From NCBI GenBank assembly GCA_023014485.1, contig JAJOZX010000087.1, positions 603,501-667,500 on the forward strand: 64,000 nucleotides of DNA. The letters are read 5' to 3'. A program made the position numbers and the translations under genes. This document shows positions 21,497 to 31,100 of the stretch, in pieces. The first letter of the stretch is position 1, and every line of letters begins with the position of its first letter. The notes below the pieces were generated by a model. It ran no database searches. It was not told the DNA's origin and worked only from the letters and a program-made list of their open reading frames with translations. The DNA is from Bathynomus jamesi (lineage: Eukaryota; Arthropoda; Malacostraca; Isopoda; Cirolanidae).

Positions 21497-21527
21497 TTTA
21501 TTAAATGAAAGAAATCAGTACAATAAA
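21497..21527. terminator. Overlapping convergent polyadenylation signals
   Basis: AATAAA on the minus strand (21502-21497) lies 37 nt beyond the protease stop, and AATAAA on the plus strand (21522-21527) lies 73 nt beyond the stop of the small spliced gene. The two transcripts would overlap at their 3' ends. The minus-strand signal is conserved in copy A at 3827-3832. Confidence 0.65.
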
Positions 21528-21538
21528 CGAATATACCG

Positions 21539-22042
21539 TTACAAATATACGAACAAAAACATTATAATATACAACGAGTACGTACAATTGGAAAACGGTT
21601 TTTTCTGTCTGCATACCATTTCATCGTTTCGGTGAGTGTGACACGGGTCAAATAAATTTAAAAAATTTATAAATTCTTTATCATTTGACATATGCATGAG
21701 AAATGAGACACAGTACATTCCGCAAACATTAGTAAAATATCCCTGCATACGAAATGGGTTCCATACAACTTCGGGAATATGTAACTGAGCGAGAAATTTT
21801 ACAATAATAGGGTCACTCCAGGGTTGAGTACCGAGTGAATCAAAATAGTACAGGCGCTGTCTATTTTTAAAATAGACAGCGATCCAGTGAATCCCTTCAT
21901 TACCGATGATGTCTGTGTTCACAATAAGACTACCGCATTCTCGCGTACTTGGCAAACTCAATGTTTCATTCTTCGCAAACACGCCGATAAATTTGGAACG
22001 TGTGACTCGCTCCATTACTTTCTGAAGTGTATTAGCATCCAT
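21539..22042 (-). CDS. Adenain-like (C5/Ulp1-fold) cysteine protease
   Basis: A 167-residue protein with the adenovirus-type maturation protease layout: His52 in GIHWIAVYF, Asp68 in YYFDSLGTQPW, the oxyanion Gln100 in FRMQGYF, and the nucleophile Cys107 in TNVCGMYC. In adenoviruses and Polintons this enzyme cleaves capsid and core precursors; here the core protein and the small basic protein carry GG/GxG-type sites that could be substrates (inference). The start codon lies 1 nt after the major capsid stop. The C-terminal ~25 residues (NCTYSLYIIMFLFVYL) are hydrophobic and may be read-through past the ancestral end. All catalytic residues are present, so it is likely intact. Confidence 0.92.
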   Translation of the reverse strand: MDANTLQKVMERVTRSKFIGVFAKNETLSLPSTRECGSLIVNTDIIGNEGIHWIAVYFKNRQRLYYFDSLGTQPWSDPIIVKFLAQLHIPEVVWNPFRMQGYFTNVCGMYCVSFLMHMSNDKEFINFLNLFDPCHTHRNDEMVCRQKKPFSNCTYSLYIIMFLFVYL

Positions 22043-22043
22043 T

Positions 22044-23345
22044 TTAAAAGTCAGTGATAACGCTTCTAAATCTATCTACTTCTATTAGGGCTTGCGATTC
22101 GAGATATACTAGTACACTAATAGGAGCGTCTATAGGCTTGGCGAATTCCAGCCGCACTGAGATGTTACCGCTCTGGTGTGGTGTTAAATGGGTATTTACG
22201 CTAGCAGATAGGTCAGGTGTAATGTCAAACGGATAAAGGTTAAATTGATCAATGAATTCTTCCTGCGTTACCCCATTACCAAGCTCATCACAATCACCTG
22301 CAATATGGGTCAGATTACTATAGGCTCTGGCACAAAGAGGTAACACAGCGTCTGATGAATAGTTCGTACCCATTGTTCCACCCAAAGCAGTGCCATTAAC
22401 GTATAGAGTTATATTTTTAAGTCCGAAATTCTCGAATTTAAAGGCACTCTTTTTATATTTTCCATTCACCGAAGCGTGGTCCTGCATGCCGATTAATATC
22501 CTTTTAGGAAGATTTCCCAGGGCAATGTTTTCTATCTGCTTCGATGCCAACCCTGCAGGAACCGTATATAGTTTGATCTGCACTCTGTTAATAGGATATT
22601 TCACTGTAGCGTTTAGTAAATTTTTCTCAATTTCTAGTTGTTTTGGTGAACTTAATTTCACTCGCCGTACGCGGAGGTATGTGTCCATAATGTGAACCAC
22701 AACGGACTTTGCACCCTCTTCTTGATTCGCATCCAGATTTAAGCAGATCTCAGGACTCGTGCGGGTGAGCTTTATTTTCATATCCACCCCGTTCACAAGC
22801 AACTTCTCCTGGAAAGTGAAATCTGTGTGCAACCGTCCAAAACACTCGTATATTTTCTTTTTAGAATTTTTAAATTTGTCCTTTATACTATTTTCATCTT
22901 TAGTTTGATAATATCCCTCCGCACTTAAAAAGGTAGCCTTCGCTTCTTTGGAAAAGTTGAGGACATTTTCCAAATAGGCTCGTAGATGATAGTACCCCGT
23001 GCCTGCCGATATGTTGGTCTGATTTAAATATACGTCACACTGGTTGAATATGGCGTGCAGAAAGTTTGTTTCAGGGTATACAGCATATTTGTCATCGCAG
23101 GCCGTTCCATCAGAATGGGCTATACGTAGCTTAGCGTACATGTGCACACAGCTTGGATCAAAAAAGTAAGGACCTGAGCTGGGTATCACGAATTCTATAG
23201 GTGCACTCGGTGAACTAATTGTGTTTAAAGGGTTAATTGTAATAAAGTCACTGTGCTCAATAGAAACTTGGGTTGGCGGGAGCTCAAAAAAGGACAGCTC
23301 CGATTTACAGCATTGTGAACTACATGGGTGGATGAAGCGTGCCAT
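22044..23345 (-). CDS. Polinton major capsid protein (F54H12.2-like family)
   Basis: I chose the Met at 23345 (context GCCATGGCACGC, conserved in copy A at 2000) over the upstream in-frame Met at 23396, giving about 433 residues. Residues 15-30 carry SELSFFELPPTQVSIE, the signature of the metazoan F54H12.2-like family assigned to double-jelly-roll major capsid proteins of Polintons. The rest is beta-rich with a conserved ETNFLHAIFNQCDVYLN region and a C-terminal Y-rich strand region. It would form the hexon-like capsomers of an icosahedral particle. No frameshift is seen, in contrast to copy A. Family identity is from recall of the motif, not a structure prediction. Confidence 0.85.
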   Translation of the reverse strand: MARFIHPCSSQCCKSELSFFELPPTQVSIEHSDFITINPLNTISSPSAPIEFVIPSSGPYFFDPSCVHMYAKLRIAHSDGTACDDKYAVYPETNFLHAIFNQCDVYLNQTNISAGTGYYHLRAYLENVLNFSKEAKATFLSAEGYYQTKDENSIKDKFKNSKKKIYECFGRLHTDFTFQEKLLVNGVDMKIKLTRTSPEICLNLDANQEEGAKSVVVHIMDTYLRVRRVKLSSPKQLEIEKNLLNATVKYPINRVQIKLYTVPAGLASKQIENIALGNLPKRILIGMQDHASVNGKYKKSAFKFENFGLKNITLYVNGTALGGTMGTNYSSDAVLPLCARAYSNLTHIAGDCDELGNGVTQEEFIDQFNLYPFDITPDLSASVNTHLTPHQSGNISVRLEFAKPIDAPISVLVYLESQALIEVDRFRSVITDF

Positions 23346-23419
23346 GGCGAAATAGTGACTCCTCTCTCGACAAGTGGTAAACAAACTATGATTCATGAGA
23401 TCAATATCCTTAGCTTATA

Positions 23420-23806
23420 TCAGTCAAAAAAGTGGTCAACCATAGGTTTCATTCGCTTACAGCATTTCTTTTTTGATAGCCTTTTACGTTTAATACCACG
23501 TGACCCCTTCTTCTTCCGGGGAGCCCTCTTCTTCTTCCCGCCACCACGCATTTTTCTCTTTGCATCTTTGATGATTTCGTTCCGTGTACGCTTTAAATGT
23601 TTTTTTAGAGCTTCTTTAGGTTTAGCCCCGGCCAATATGTCTTCTGCAGTGTTAAGGCCTGATTGTAGCGCTTTCCTTCCAAGGTATCTGGCACCCCTCT
23701 TCAGCAAAGGAACAGCCGTACGTAGTATGGATGAAAAAATGGATCCAAGTCCACTACCGCGCTGGTATCGCATCCCTCGATAGACGGTGAAAGGCTTTCT
23801 ATCCAT
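23420..23806 (-). CDS. Adenovirus pX/pVII-like core protein
   Basis: A 128-residue, very basic protein. Residues 10-25 (RGMRYQRGSGLGSIFS) contain a GSGLG site resembling adenain cleavage motifs, followed by a hydrophobic/amphipathic helix (SSILRTAVPLLKRGARYLG), an LNTAEDILAG segment and a Lys/Arg-rich tail (KKKRAPRKKKGSRGIKRKRL). This matches the architecture of small DNA-condensing or membrane-active core proteins of adenoviruses and Polintons. Its start overlaps the penton stop by one base. Intact in copy B. Confidence 0.8.
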   Translation of the reverse strand: MDRKPFTVYRGMRYQRGSGLGSIFSSILRTAVPLLKRGARYLGRKALQSGLNTAEDILAGAKPKEALKKHLKRTRNEIIKDAKRKMRGGGKKKRAPRKKKGSRGIKRKRLSKKKCCKRMKPMVDHFFD

Positions 23807-24663
23807 TATAACTCAGTGCGTCGAAAGTGTAGCTTCACTGTTAAGCTCCCGTTACCGAATGGGAAGTTTTCGCCCTCAATCGTTCTTATATATATTGTGA
23901 TATTGGTTATTAAATTAGTTGCGACATTCACATAATGGGGCCTGTCATATGTAATACTCAAACTCCTTCCTCTATGGTTGGGGATGTGAGCAATGCGCAG
24001 CAGGCGTGCCTGGGTATCCCCAACAAACTGGTGCTCCACTATATTACTGTAAATATAGCACATGTCTGGGGACCTTTCAGCCAATTTCTCCATCTTCAAT
24101 TGATACATTAATCTGGACAAGTTATACTGTGTCTCGTGAAATGTGTCTCTTTGGAAGGCTGCGCTATATCGGCCGTTGGTTAGAATTTTGAACTTTCTAT
24201 GTTCTTTAAGACGTCTGTTAGTCTTTGATTTTAGGATTAGTGTATGTGCAGGGTTGTTTACGATTTCATATACTAAATCATTCGTAAGGTTTGAGTTTCT
24301 TAAACTCACGTTTAAGCCTCTCACAACATCCTCGGCCGAACCATATTGACCCGGCCCTAGTCTTACTTCTGTACTGTAATACCGTGTAATCTTAGTCCGA
24401 GCGATGCGCATAGTTTCATCCATAGCTACCCCAGCTTTTTCACACTCGTCAATGTCTCTAAGAATCGTAAAAACGGTTTCTTTATGTTCAATATTTAAAA
24501 AGACGGTGTCCAGCTGAATTTCGCATATCCCCACCTCATACGAATCACGACCCAATTCAATGTGCCCATGGAGTTCTGTTACAAAGTTGGCTAGCGTGTT
24601 GTTAGGGTGTACAGACAGGGACGAGGAGGACGGGAGTGTGACGTAGAAATGGTTAGGAGCCAT
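23806..24663 (-). CDS. Polinton minor capsid protein (penton-like)
   Basis: A 285-residue protein beginning MAPNHFYVTLPSSSSLSVHP with an NTLANFVTELHGHIELG segment, matching the widespread Polinton pattern FYxTLPSxSS...NTxxNFxTxLP. The C-terminal part has YIYSNIVEHQFVGDTQARLLRI and a final LTVKLHFRR strand typical of the family. Family members are assigned as single-jelly-roll vertex (penton) proteins. It sits between integrase-chromodomain and core protein with 8-nt and overlapping junctions. Intact. Confidence 0.82.
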   Translation of the reverse strand: MAPNHFYVTLPSSSSLSVHPNNTLANFVTELHGHIELGRDSYEVGICEIQLDTVFLNIEHKETVFTILRDIDECEKAGVAMDETMRIARTKITRYYSTEVRLGPGQYGSAEDVVRGLNVSLRNSNLTNDLVYEIVNNPAHTLILKSKTNRRLKEHRKFKILTNGRYSAAFQRDTFHETQYNLSRLMYQLKMEKLAERSPDMCYIYSNIVEHQFVGDTQARLLRIAHIPNHRGRSLSITYDRPHYVNVATNLITNITIYIRTIEGENFPFGNGSLTVKLHFRRTEL

Positions 24664-24671
24664 GTTGCATA

Positions 24672-25741
24672 CTATTTAAGCTTCATTATTGCATCAGCTT
24701 TTATATAGGTGTTGAAGCTTTCTGGGTACCCTAGCCATTTCACCAGGTACATTTTTCTCCTTCCTGAACCTTTGCTTCCTAAAATTTTCTCAATTTTAAA
24801 CACATTTTTTTCTAAATTAAACGCAACTTTCTGCAATTCCTCGCGGTAAAAGCCTCCTGAGATTTCTTCCCCATTCAAATCTTCAATGTAATACATCATT
24901 ATCACACCTTTAGGTCTCACAGCCCTAACTTTAAAAATCTCGCGTGTCCATCCTTGCTCAAAACCCTTTGCGAATTTATTCCCCGAACGCGACAGCCTTA
25001 CATAATCATTGATTTTGAAGCGCACAGAGTGTGGTGTGGTGGTGGTGGTGGTGGTGATCCATCTCTTCTCGGGAGCGTACCTCTTTCTAAAACTTCGTTA
25101 GGTGTTGCCCCAATCGTGCGATGGTGTGAGCGGTTGTAGGATGATGCCAATGATTCCAGAATGTCTAGAAATCTGTATGTGTTTTTATGTGTAAAATAAC
25201 GGTGCATGCGTTCCTTTATGGTGCGCTGAACTCTTTCAGCTAAAGAAGCCTTATGTATAGAATTGGTTGTGTAATAGCTGATATTAAACTCTGTCAACAT
25301 ATTCTGAAAAGCACGGCCTATAAACTCCTTCCCCATATCCGTACAAAAATAGCCAGGAACCCTGTTTTCTTTTAACATTAGCGTTTTGGTGGCTTTAGCA
25401 ACTGTTTCAGGTGATTTATTTTTCAGAGGAACTAGCCACAGATATCTAGAGAACACGTCTATTATGAATAGAATGTAGCGGTAACCATCGTTATACACAG
25501 AATATCTTTGCATGTCTGTTAAATCTGCTTGCCAAATAGAATCAATCGAGGAAGCCGTTGTCTTGGCTGTTTTAAACCTTTTTCTCACAGGCTTATGAAG
25601 CGTATAAGCGTCCTGCTCCCTCAAAAATCTTTCAACATCTTTTTTTCCTACTCCGTAAACACTTCTGTACAGTCTATCTACGCCGCCGTAAGAGGATGGG
25701 GTAGAAATGTCATAATAGCGTTTAGTTAATACGTTAGCCAT
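24672..25741 (-). pseudogene. Retrovirus-like (rve) integrase with C-terminal chromodomain, one frameshift
   Basis: The N-terminal part has the DDE catalytic core: Asp73 in WQADLTDMQRY, Asp135 in CTDMGKEFIG, Glu169 in KASLAERVQRTI. After residue 220 the frame is lost in a CCA/CAC-rich tract (25025-25060); copy A, with a different repeat count, reads through into the SH3-like segment (KINDYVRL). The downstream part (24672-25025) encodes that SH3-like segment and a chromodomain (FKIEKILGSKGS...YLVKWLGYPESF). The enzyme would insert the element; the chromodomain may steer it to marked chromatin. A one-tract indel is also a classic assembly error, so the gene may be intact in the animal. Confidence 0.9.
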
Positions 25742-26454
25742 TTGCGTATTTTAGAGGCACGTGGGTAGGGTTGGTTTAACCTCTTCTTGCTCCTCTTCAA
25801 AGGTGTTACCGCCGGGGGTGACGGCGCCTTCAATTGTGTCACAGGCGTTGCATGTTCCAAGTCTTTTAACCTGTTCAGATTTCCTATCAACGTTTTAGGG
25901 ACATTTATTTGTTGTAGTCTTGCTTTAATATGCTTCCATCCTGATGGTGATGGCCTATCCCACTTTCTCACCAGATCATGGACAATGTCTACGATATTCG
26001 ATCCCTGTACCTTTGATCCTTCCACAATGATCTCCCCTGTATCGGTCCATTGTATGGCGGGATCCTCATTCAATAGATTATAAAGACTTAAGCCTTTACT
26101 CCTCAATGTAAGTGGGAGGGTATTTTTTAATACATGTTCGATATGTTGTGTGGCTAATCTTTTTGGTTGGTCAGCTGTGTCGTCGGGTACAGATCCTATG
26201 TCGCCATCGTCCCCCGTGCTGTGCCTAATAACCACAGGAATCTCTGTAGGGCTCTTATAATTTTCGTACTCGTGAAGAAATTTCTGCAGAGCTTCTTGGT
26301 ATAAGATTCTTTTCTCATCAGGTGTTTTTTCACTGTTTAATAGGGCTAACAATTCGCTTTCCATTCTTTTAAGTCTGCTTTTACGGGGATCTAGATCCGT
26401 GTCTCTTTGCAGTGAGGCGTACACCTCGTGGGGAATCACTACCACTTTCTTCAT
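25726..26454 (-). CDS. Conserved Polinton protein of ~240 residues, function unknown
   Basis: A 242-residue protein with an N-terminal helical part (ESELLALLNSEKTPDEKRILYQEALQ), a Ser/Asp-rich linker near residues 80-95, a central LPLTLRSKGLSLYNLL...IQWTDTGEIIVEG...VQGSNIVDIVHDL region and a basic C-terminus (PLKRSKKRLNQPYPRASKIRKWLTY). I recognise the central pattern (RSKAxxLLxxL...GEIxxxGxxIxGSNIxDLI) from many invertebrate Polintons, always near the virion genes, but no function is known to me. It overlaps the integrase start by 16 nt and touches the preceding gene. Intact. Confidence 0.75.
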   Translation of the reverse strand: MKKVVVIPHEVYASLQRDTDLDPRKSRLKRMESELLALLNSEKTPDEKRILYQEALQKFLHEYENYKSPTEIPVVIRHSTGDDGDIGSVPDDTADQPKRLATQHIEHVLKNTLPLTLRSKGLSLYNLLNEDPAIQWTDTGEIIVEGSKVQGSNIVDIVHDLVRKWDRPSPSGWKHIKARLQQINVPKTLIGNLNRLKDLEHATPVTQLKAPSPPAVTPLKRSKKRLNQPYPRASKIRKWLTY

Positions 26455-26777
26455 TATATTAATCTAGTCAGTAAAGGACCCAAAACTGAAAATAAGATGG
26501 GGAGAAATGACCCTCCTGTTTGTACAATAATTCGCTTTTTCTTCGCTACAGTTTGGCTTTTACGAGCGAGTGCACGTATTATGTTCTTGTAGCGGCGTAG
26601 GCGAGCCTTCTGATGGGTTTTCATTGATACATTGCAATTTATAACGTTAAGACAGATTTCACAGATGCATTTTAAAAAGTCGGCATCGATATTTTTAATA
26701 AACATCTGCTGCATTGCCCGAGGCAGTCGATGATAGATTTTTATTAATTCACGGTATTTCTTTAGTCTCTTTGTCAT
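26454..26777 (-). CDS. Small basic protein with hydrophobic C-terminus after a GG site
   Basis: A 107-residue protein: an N-terminal helical part (RELIKIYHRLPRAMQQMF), a Cys-containing segment (LKCICEICLNVINCNV), a basic stretch (KARLRRYKNIIRALARKSQTVAKKKR), then QTGG followed by a hydrophobic tail (SFLPILFSVLGPLLTRLI). The layout basic-K/R run, GG, hydrophobic helix recurs in many metazoan Polintons. The GG junction could be a protease site releasing a membrane-active peptide, as with adenovirus protein VI (inference). It starts inside the ATPase stop (ATGA overlap). A ~47-bp piece of this gene is copied into the subterminal arrays. Confidence 0.72.
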   Translation of the reverse strand: MTKRLKKYRELIKIYHRLPRAMQQMFIKNIDADFLKCICEICLNVINCNVSMKTHQKARLRRYKNIIRALARKSQTVAKKKRIIVQTGGSFLPILFSVLGPLLTRLI

Positions 26778-27412
26778 TCTGGAATATACACCGTTTCAGG
26801 CTCGTTTGGAAATATATTCGTTCGCAGAAGCACTCTAAACGTGTTTCGCGGATGAAGGTCGCAAAGCAAATATCCGTAACGCGTGCTTGTAGCTTCTTTA
26901 TAAACTTCCAAAAACTCCTTACGCTGATTCGGGAACATTTGATTGGCTAATACCCCAATTTGTGATACATCTCTACGTTGCGCGAATAAGACTAGATATT
27001 GCGTATTTAACGACACATCGCGCATGTATCTATTTTTGAAAAATAGATTCTGATTGATGAAGAACACGCTTATGTTAAGATGGTGGGAGAATACTGTAAA
27101 TGTCTCGGCAAACGTTTTATCCATCTCCAACATGAGATCGTCAATTACAATGATTGTATGTTCATTTCCCTTTAACGAATTAACGTCATATACGCCTTTG
27201 TGGAACAAAATATCATCTTGGTACTCGTTGAACACTGATTGATACGTCGAATAGCACCATATAACTTTATGCACAAATTTCGAGAACATCTCCCCCTTTT
27301 CTTTAATGATTTTAAGCATAAACACAGTTTTACCACATCCTGTAGGTCCAGATATAATACATGTGGATGGGCTCGTGAATCTGAATTTTTCTACAGAGTC
27401 CATTTCTAACAC
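26774..27412 (-). CDS. A32/FtsK-like genome-packaging ATPase
   Basis: 212 residues with Walker A GPTGCGKT (residues 22-29), Walker B HTIIVIDDLM (85-94) and a sensor-like VFFINQNLFF (116-125). This is the pattern of the viral DNA-packaging ATPases of PRD1/adenovirus-lineage and Polinton elements, which pump DNA into preformed capsids. It is the first gene of the minus-strand cassette, starting 80 nt from the divergent plus-strand gene. All motifs are present and the frame is intact. Confidence 0.93.
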   Translation of the reverse strand: MLEMDSVEKFRFTSPSTCIISGPTGCGKTVFMLKIIKEKGEMFSKFVHKVIWCYSTYQSVFNEYQDDILFHKGVYDVNSLKGNEHTIIVIDDLMLEMDKTFAETFTVFSHHLNISVFFINQNLFFKNRYMRDVSLNTQYLVLFAQRRDVSQIGVLANQMFPNQRKEFLEVYKEATSTRYGYLLCDLHPRNTFRVLLRTNIFPNEPETVYIPE

Positions 27413-27491
27413 GTCACACTCCTAAGTGAGTCATTTACAAAATATTACAAATTTTGAGTGCTGATCCTTATATTTCTTCTCCCACAGAACC
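27413..27491. promoter_or_regulatory. Very short divergent region with a possible 62-nt intron on the plus strand
   Basis: Only about 80 nt separate the ATPase start from the plus-strand gene. On the plus strand CTAA|GTGAGT (27426) and a strong acceptor TATTTCTTCTCCCACAG (ending 27487, with a CTGAT branch-like motif) would define a 62-nt intron, which would place the plus-strand start site inside the ATPase gene. No clear TATA was found for either direction. Confidence 0.35.
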
Positions 27492-28185
27492 GTGAATGAC
27501 GATGAGGTAGAGCAGCCCATCATTACGGATGACCTCGACGACAGTGTAGTTGTGATCTCCTCCCCTGAACCCTCACCAGCGATACCGGTAACACGTCCAA
27601 AGCGGAGGTATGAGATACCCACGTCAGGTATAAAGCGACCGAAATACGCGTCTGTTGCAGCGGTAATAGATCCCCAACCCTCAACCTCTTACGCAACAAC
27701 ACCCCCAGCAGCACCTAATATATCCCCTTATTCATCCGCCGCCCCCCGTTCTGTTAAGTCTACAATAATAGAGCCCCAACCCAACCTCCTACGCAACAGG
27801 GCCCCCATCAGCAGCACCTTCCGCTAATATATCCACTAATTCATCCGCCCCCCGTTCTGTTGAGGATGGTATAACGCTGGAATTGGTGCGATCCGCAGCC
27901 CCCACCCCAGCCTTGACTAGAAATCGGTATAGAGTCAGGGTCGACCCTAGAGTCATGTATAGCAATGGTATTGAGCGCGGACTACGCCGGGTTGTAGAGC
28001 GTATTATAGAGTTTGCTCTTCAGAATCGTGACGAGCGTGAAGTCAGGACGAGTATGTCCTTTGGATTCGGGTCAGATGACGGTGATGTAGACGATTATTG
28101 GGTGATAGTGCCATTTAGACGTTTGGCGGCTGAAGATGTAGAATATATATTAGGGCGTATAATGCAAGCCGCCCAAGTAGTATAG
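27492..28185 (+). pseudogene. Pro-rich protein upstream of polB, tandem duplication and frameshift
   Basis: The N-terminal part is acidic then basic (RPKRRYEIPTSGIKRPK, nuclear-signal-like) and Pro/Ser/Ala-rich. A ~108-bp segment (about 27667-27775) is repeated in tandem (27776-27870), and a 2-nt difference in the second unit shifts the frame. The C-terminal ~100 residues (ERGLRRVVERIIEFALQ...VDDYWVIVPFRRLAAEDVEYILGRI) form a compact conserved-looking domain in another frame. The first in-frame codon is GTG at 27492, so the start was lost or is supplied by an upstream exon. Function unknown; position suggests a replication-side partner of polB. Confidence 0.55.
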
Positions 28186-28193
28186 CCTTCAAT

Positions 28194-31100
28194 ATGGACA
28201 ACTTCACGGTAAATATTGACCATGTATACCGTGTTGCGGGTCATAGTGCCATACCGTATACTCTTAACTTCAATTCTCAAGCTATTTATAGACGGCATAT
28301 AAACGTCGATCGTGGTTGCGGCTTTATAGCAGTACTCTTAGCACGTATGTTTACTGTACAAAATACACGAACTCAAAAAATTTGGTTGCCTACAGTCGTG
28401 GAGCGTGCCCGTAAACTAGCTGAAGACTGTGAACTTGAATTTGACTGTAATATGGGTCCTGAAGAGCTGAGAAGGGTAGAACAGGAAATGAATGTCCGCA
28501 TAGTTGTGTTTGGGTTGGATGATCGTCGTAGGACTGTGTATGTTTTTAAAAGCTGTGTGAGAGATCGTACAAGGCCCCTACTTATTTTAGGATTGTCAGG
28601 GACAACGTATCTCCCCATCCGTAATATAAGGTGGCTTTACGCGAGTTATGACAAAAGTCGAAAATATGGGAGACATCATGATTTGTGTAAGGGGTGCCTC
28701 GAGTTTGCGGATGATATAGTGAGACATTGTAAAGAATGTCACATGGTATGTGAGCAGTGTAAAAGCACCAAATGTGAAAGCCGTGTAGTTGAAGCTGAGA
28801 AGAGAGACTGTGATGTGTGTAGACGCACATTTTTCAATAATAGCTGTTTTGATTTCCATAAATCAATTGGCACGTGCAGGAAAATGAGAATCTGTGAATG
28901 TGGTATGTTTCACACAATGGATAATTGGGGAAAATTTAAGCACAAGTGTGACGTAATTCACTGTCCTACATGCCAGGAGGAATATAAGGCGGATGGAGTA
29001 AAGCATGTATGTTATATGAAAGATGCTAAGCCTAAAAATAACCCCTGTATAACTGTATACTACGATATAGAAACATATACGAACGCTGAAACCAAAGAGG
29101 TAATTCCACATTTACTTGTGAGCCAGACTATCTGTGATGAGTGTATGGATATCGAATGTGACGAGTGCCCCAAATGTGGTAAACGGACAAACGTTTTTAA
29201 AACGAATGTCAGCGATAGTCCTGTGAAACTATTTGTGTCCTATATTGTCAAGTTAGCCGACAAGTTCAAAAAAATGACTGTGTATATTCTCGCCCATAAC
29301 GGGGCAAAGTTTGACACGCAGTTCCTTTATAAGGAGTTGCTTGAACACGAATCCTCTGAGATATTTACAGGTGATCCATTGAAAAGAGGCAACAAATTAA
29401 TACAGATGCAGATAAGAGGCAATGTACAATTTAAAGATACTTTATTATTCACACCTTGTAAATTAGCAAAGCTACCCAAGGTGATGGGAGTAGCAGCTGA
29501 AGTTTCCAAAGGATACTTCCCATACACTTTCCTCACCAGCGAGACTTTAAACTACGTAGGCCCACCACCCCCCAAACATTATTTTGACTGCATGGATGAA
29601 CGTGAAGACTTTGATCGATACTACGACAGTTTTAATGAAAGTAACCCTTATAATATAGCTGATGAATGTGAGCGTTATTGCGTGAATGATGTGCGCGTGC
29701 TTAGAGTATGTTTCCAGGCCTTTAGAAGGATGTACATAGCCCGTTTCAAATGCGATCCACTGCAAGTCGCAACCACCATCGCATCATTATGTTTTACGGT
29801 GTTCAAGAATAACTTCATGCCGAAAGACACCTTAGCCATTATTCACCGAAACAATCCCCGCAGTTACGGGCACAAGGCTATTTACTGGCTCATACACCTA
29901 CAGCAACAGACAGGTGTATACATAAAGCACGCCCGCAACACGGGTGAAGTACCCATTAAGATTAATGGACGTGTTTTTTGGGTTGATGGGTTAAGTGAAA
30001 ACCGTGTCACTGGTGTGAAGACTGTGTACTCCTTTAACGGTTGCTGGTGGCATGGATGCCCCGTCCTGAGTGCGGAGTCACCGGAGATATCAACGGTAGG
30101 TCTCCTGCCGACTGTCTTGCATCGACCCGCACCCGCGATCAACTTATAGGATCACAGTTCACTCACAAAGTCTTGTGGGAGCATGAATATGATGCACGGA
30201 TGGAGACAGACGAGGTGTACCGTGAGGAAATAAAAGCGATCAAGCGTTCAATGGTGCTGGATCCTCTCAAATGTGGTGATAGCTTGTTTGGAGGACGTAC
30301 AAATCCTTTCAGACTATACTTCCCACCTACGGAGGGCGTGAAGCTCCATTACTACGATTTCTGTTCTTTATACCCATACGTGATGAAGAGCAATCCGTAC
30401 CCCGTGGGCGCTCCTGAGAAACTGGTGGGGCCTAGCCTACCATCCATCAATGAATTTTCAAAAAATTTGAATGATCGTTACTTTGGGATCTCTTTCGTAG
30501 ACGTACTCCCCCCACGCAATTTATGGATGCCGATCTTACCTGTCGTTATCGACGACAAGCTCATGTTTCCCCTGTGCGTGAAGTGCGCGGAAGAGGATAA
30601 CGGCGAATGTAACCATATACCCCACCAGCGTAAGATCAGAGGCGTATATACAAGTCCTGAGTTGGCCCTAGCCGTGCGCCATGGTTATAGAATACTGAAG
30701 ATACATGAGGTGTGGAGGTTTCAGAAGCTACCCAACCTTTTCACACCATATATAAACACCTTTTTGAAGGATAAGGTTGAGGCATCAGGGTATCCGCGAG
30801 GAGTTGATACCGAAGATGAAAAGTCTGCCTATATTCAACGTTACCGCGACCGCGAAGGTATACAACTTGATCGTGTCCAAATTGTAAAGAATCCTGGCAA
30901 GCGCTTTAGTGCAAAGTTGTGTCTAAACAGTCTATGGGGAAAATTTGCGCAGAATACCGGCAGAGGGAGCATTCATTTGGCACAAAGTTATAGCGATGTC
31001 TGGGATTATGCCAATGCCCCCGATAAAGAGGTCATGGAGATCGTAAATGTAGGTAATACTTACGTAATAAAGTACAACAACACTGAATTTGCCACAGATA

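Noticed and set aside
27390..28185. Terminal protein for protein-primed replication encoded by the Pro-rich gene
   Set aside because: Position next to polB is suggestive, but there is no sequence evidence, and in Polintons a priming protein may be part of polB itself.
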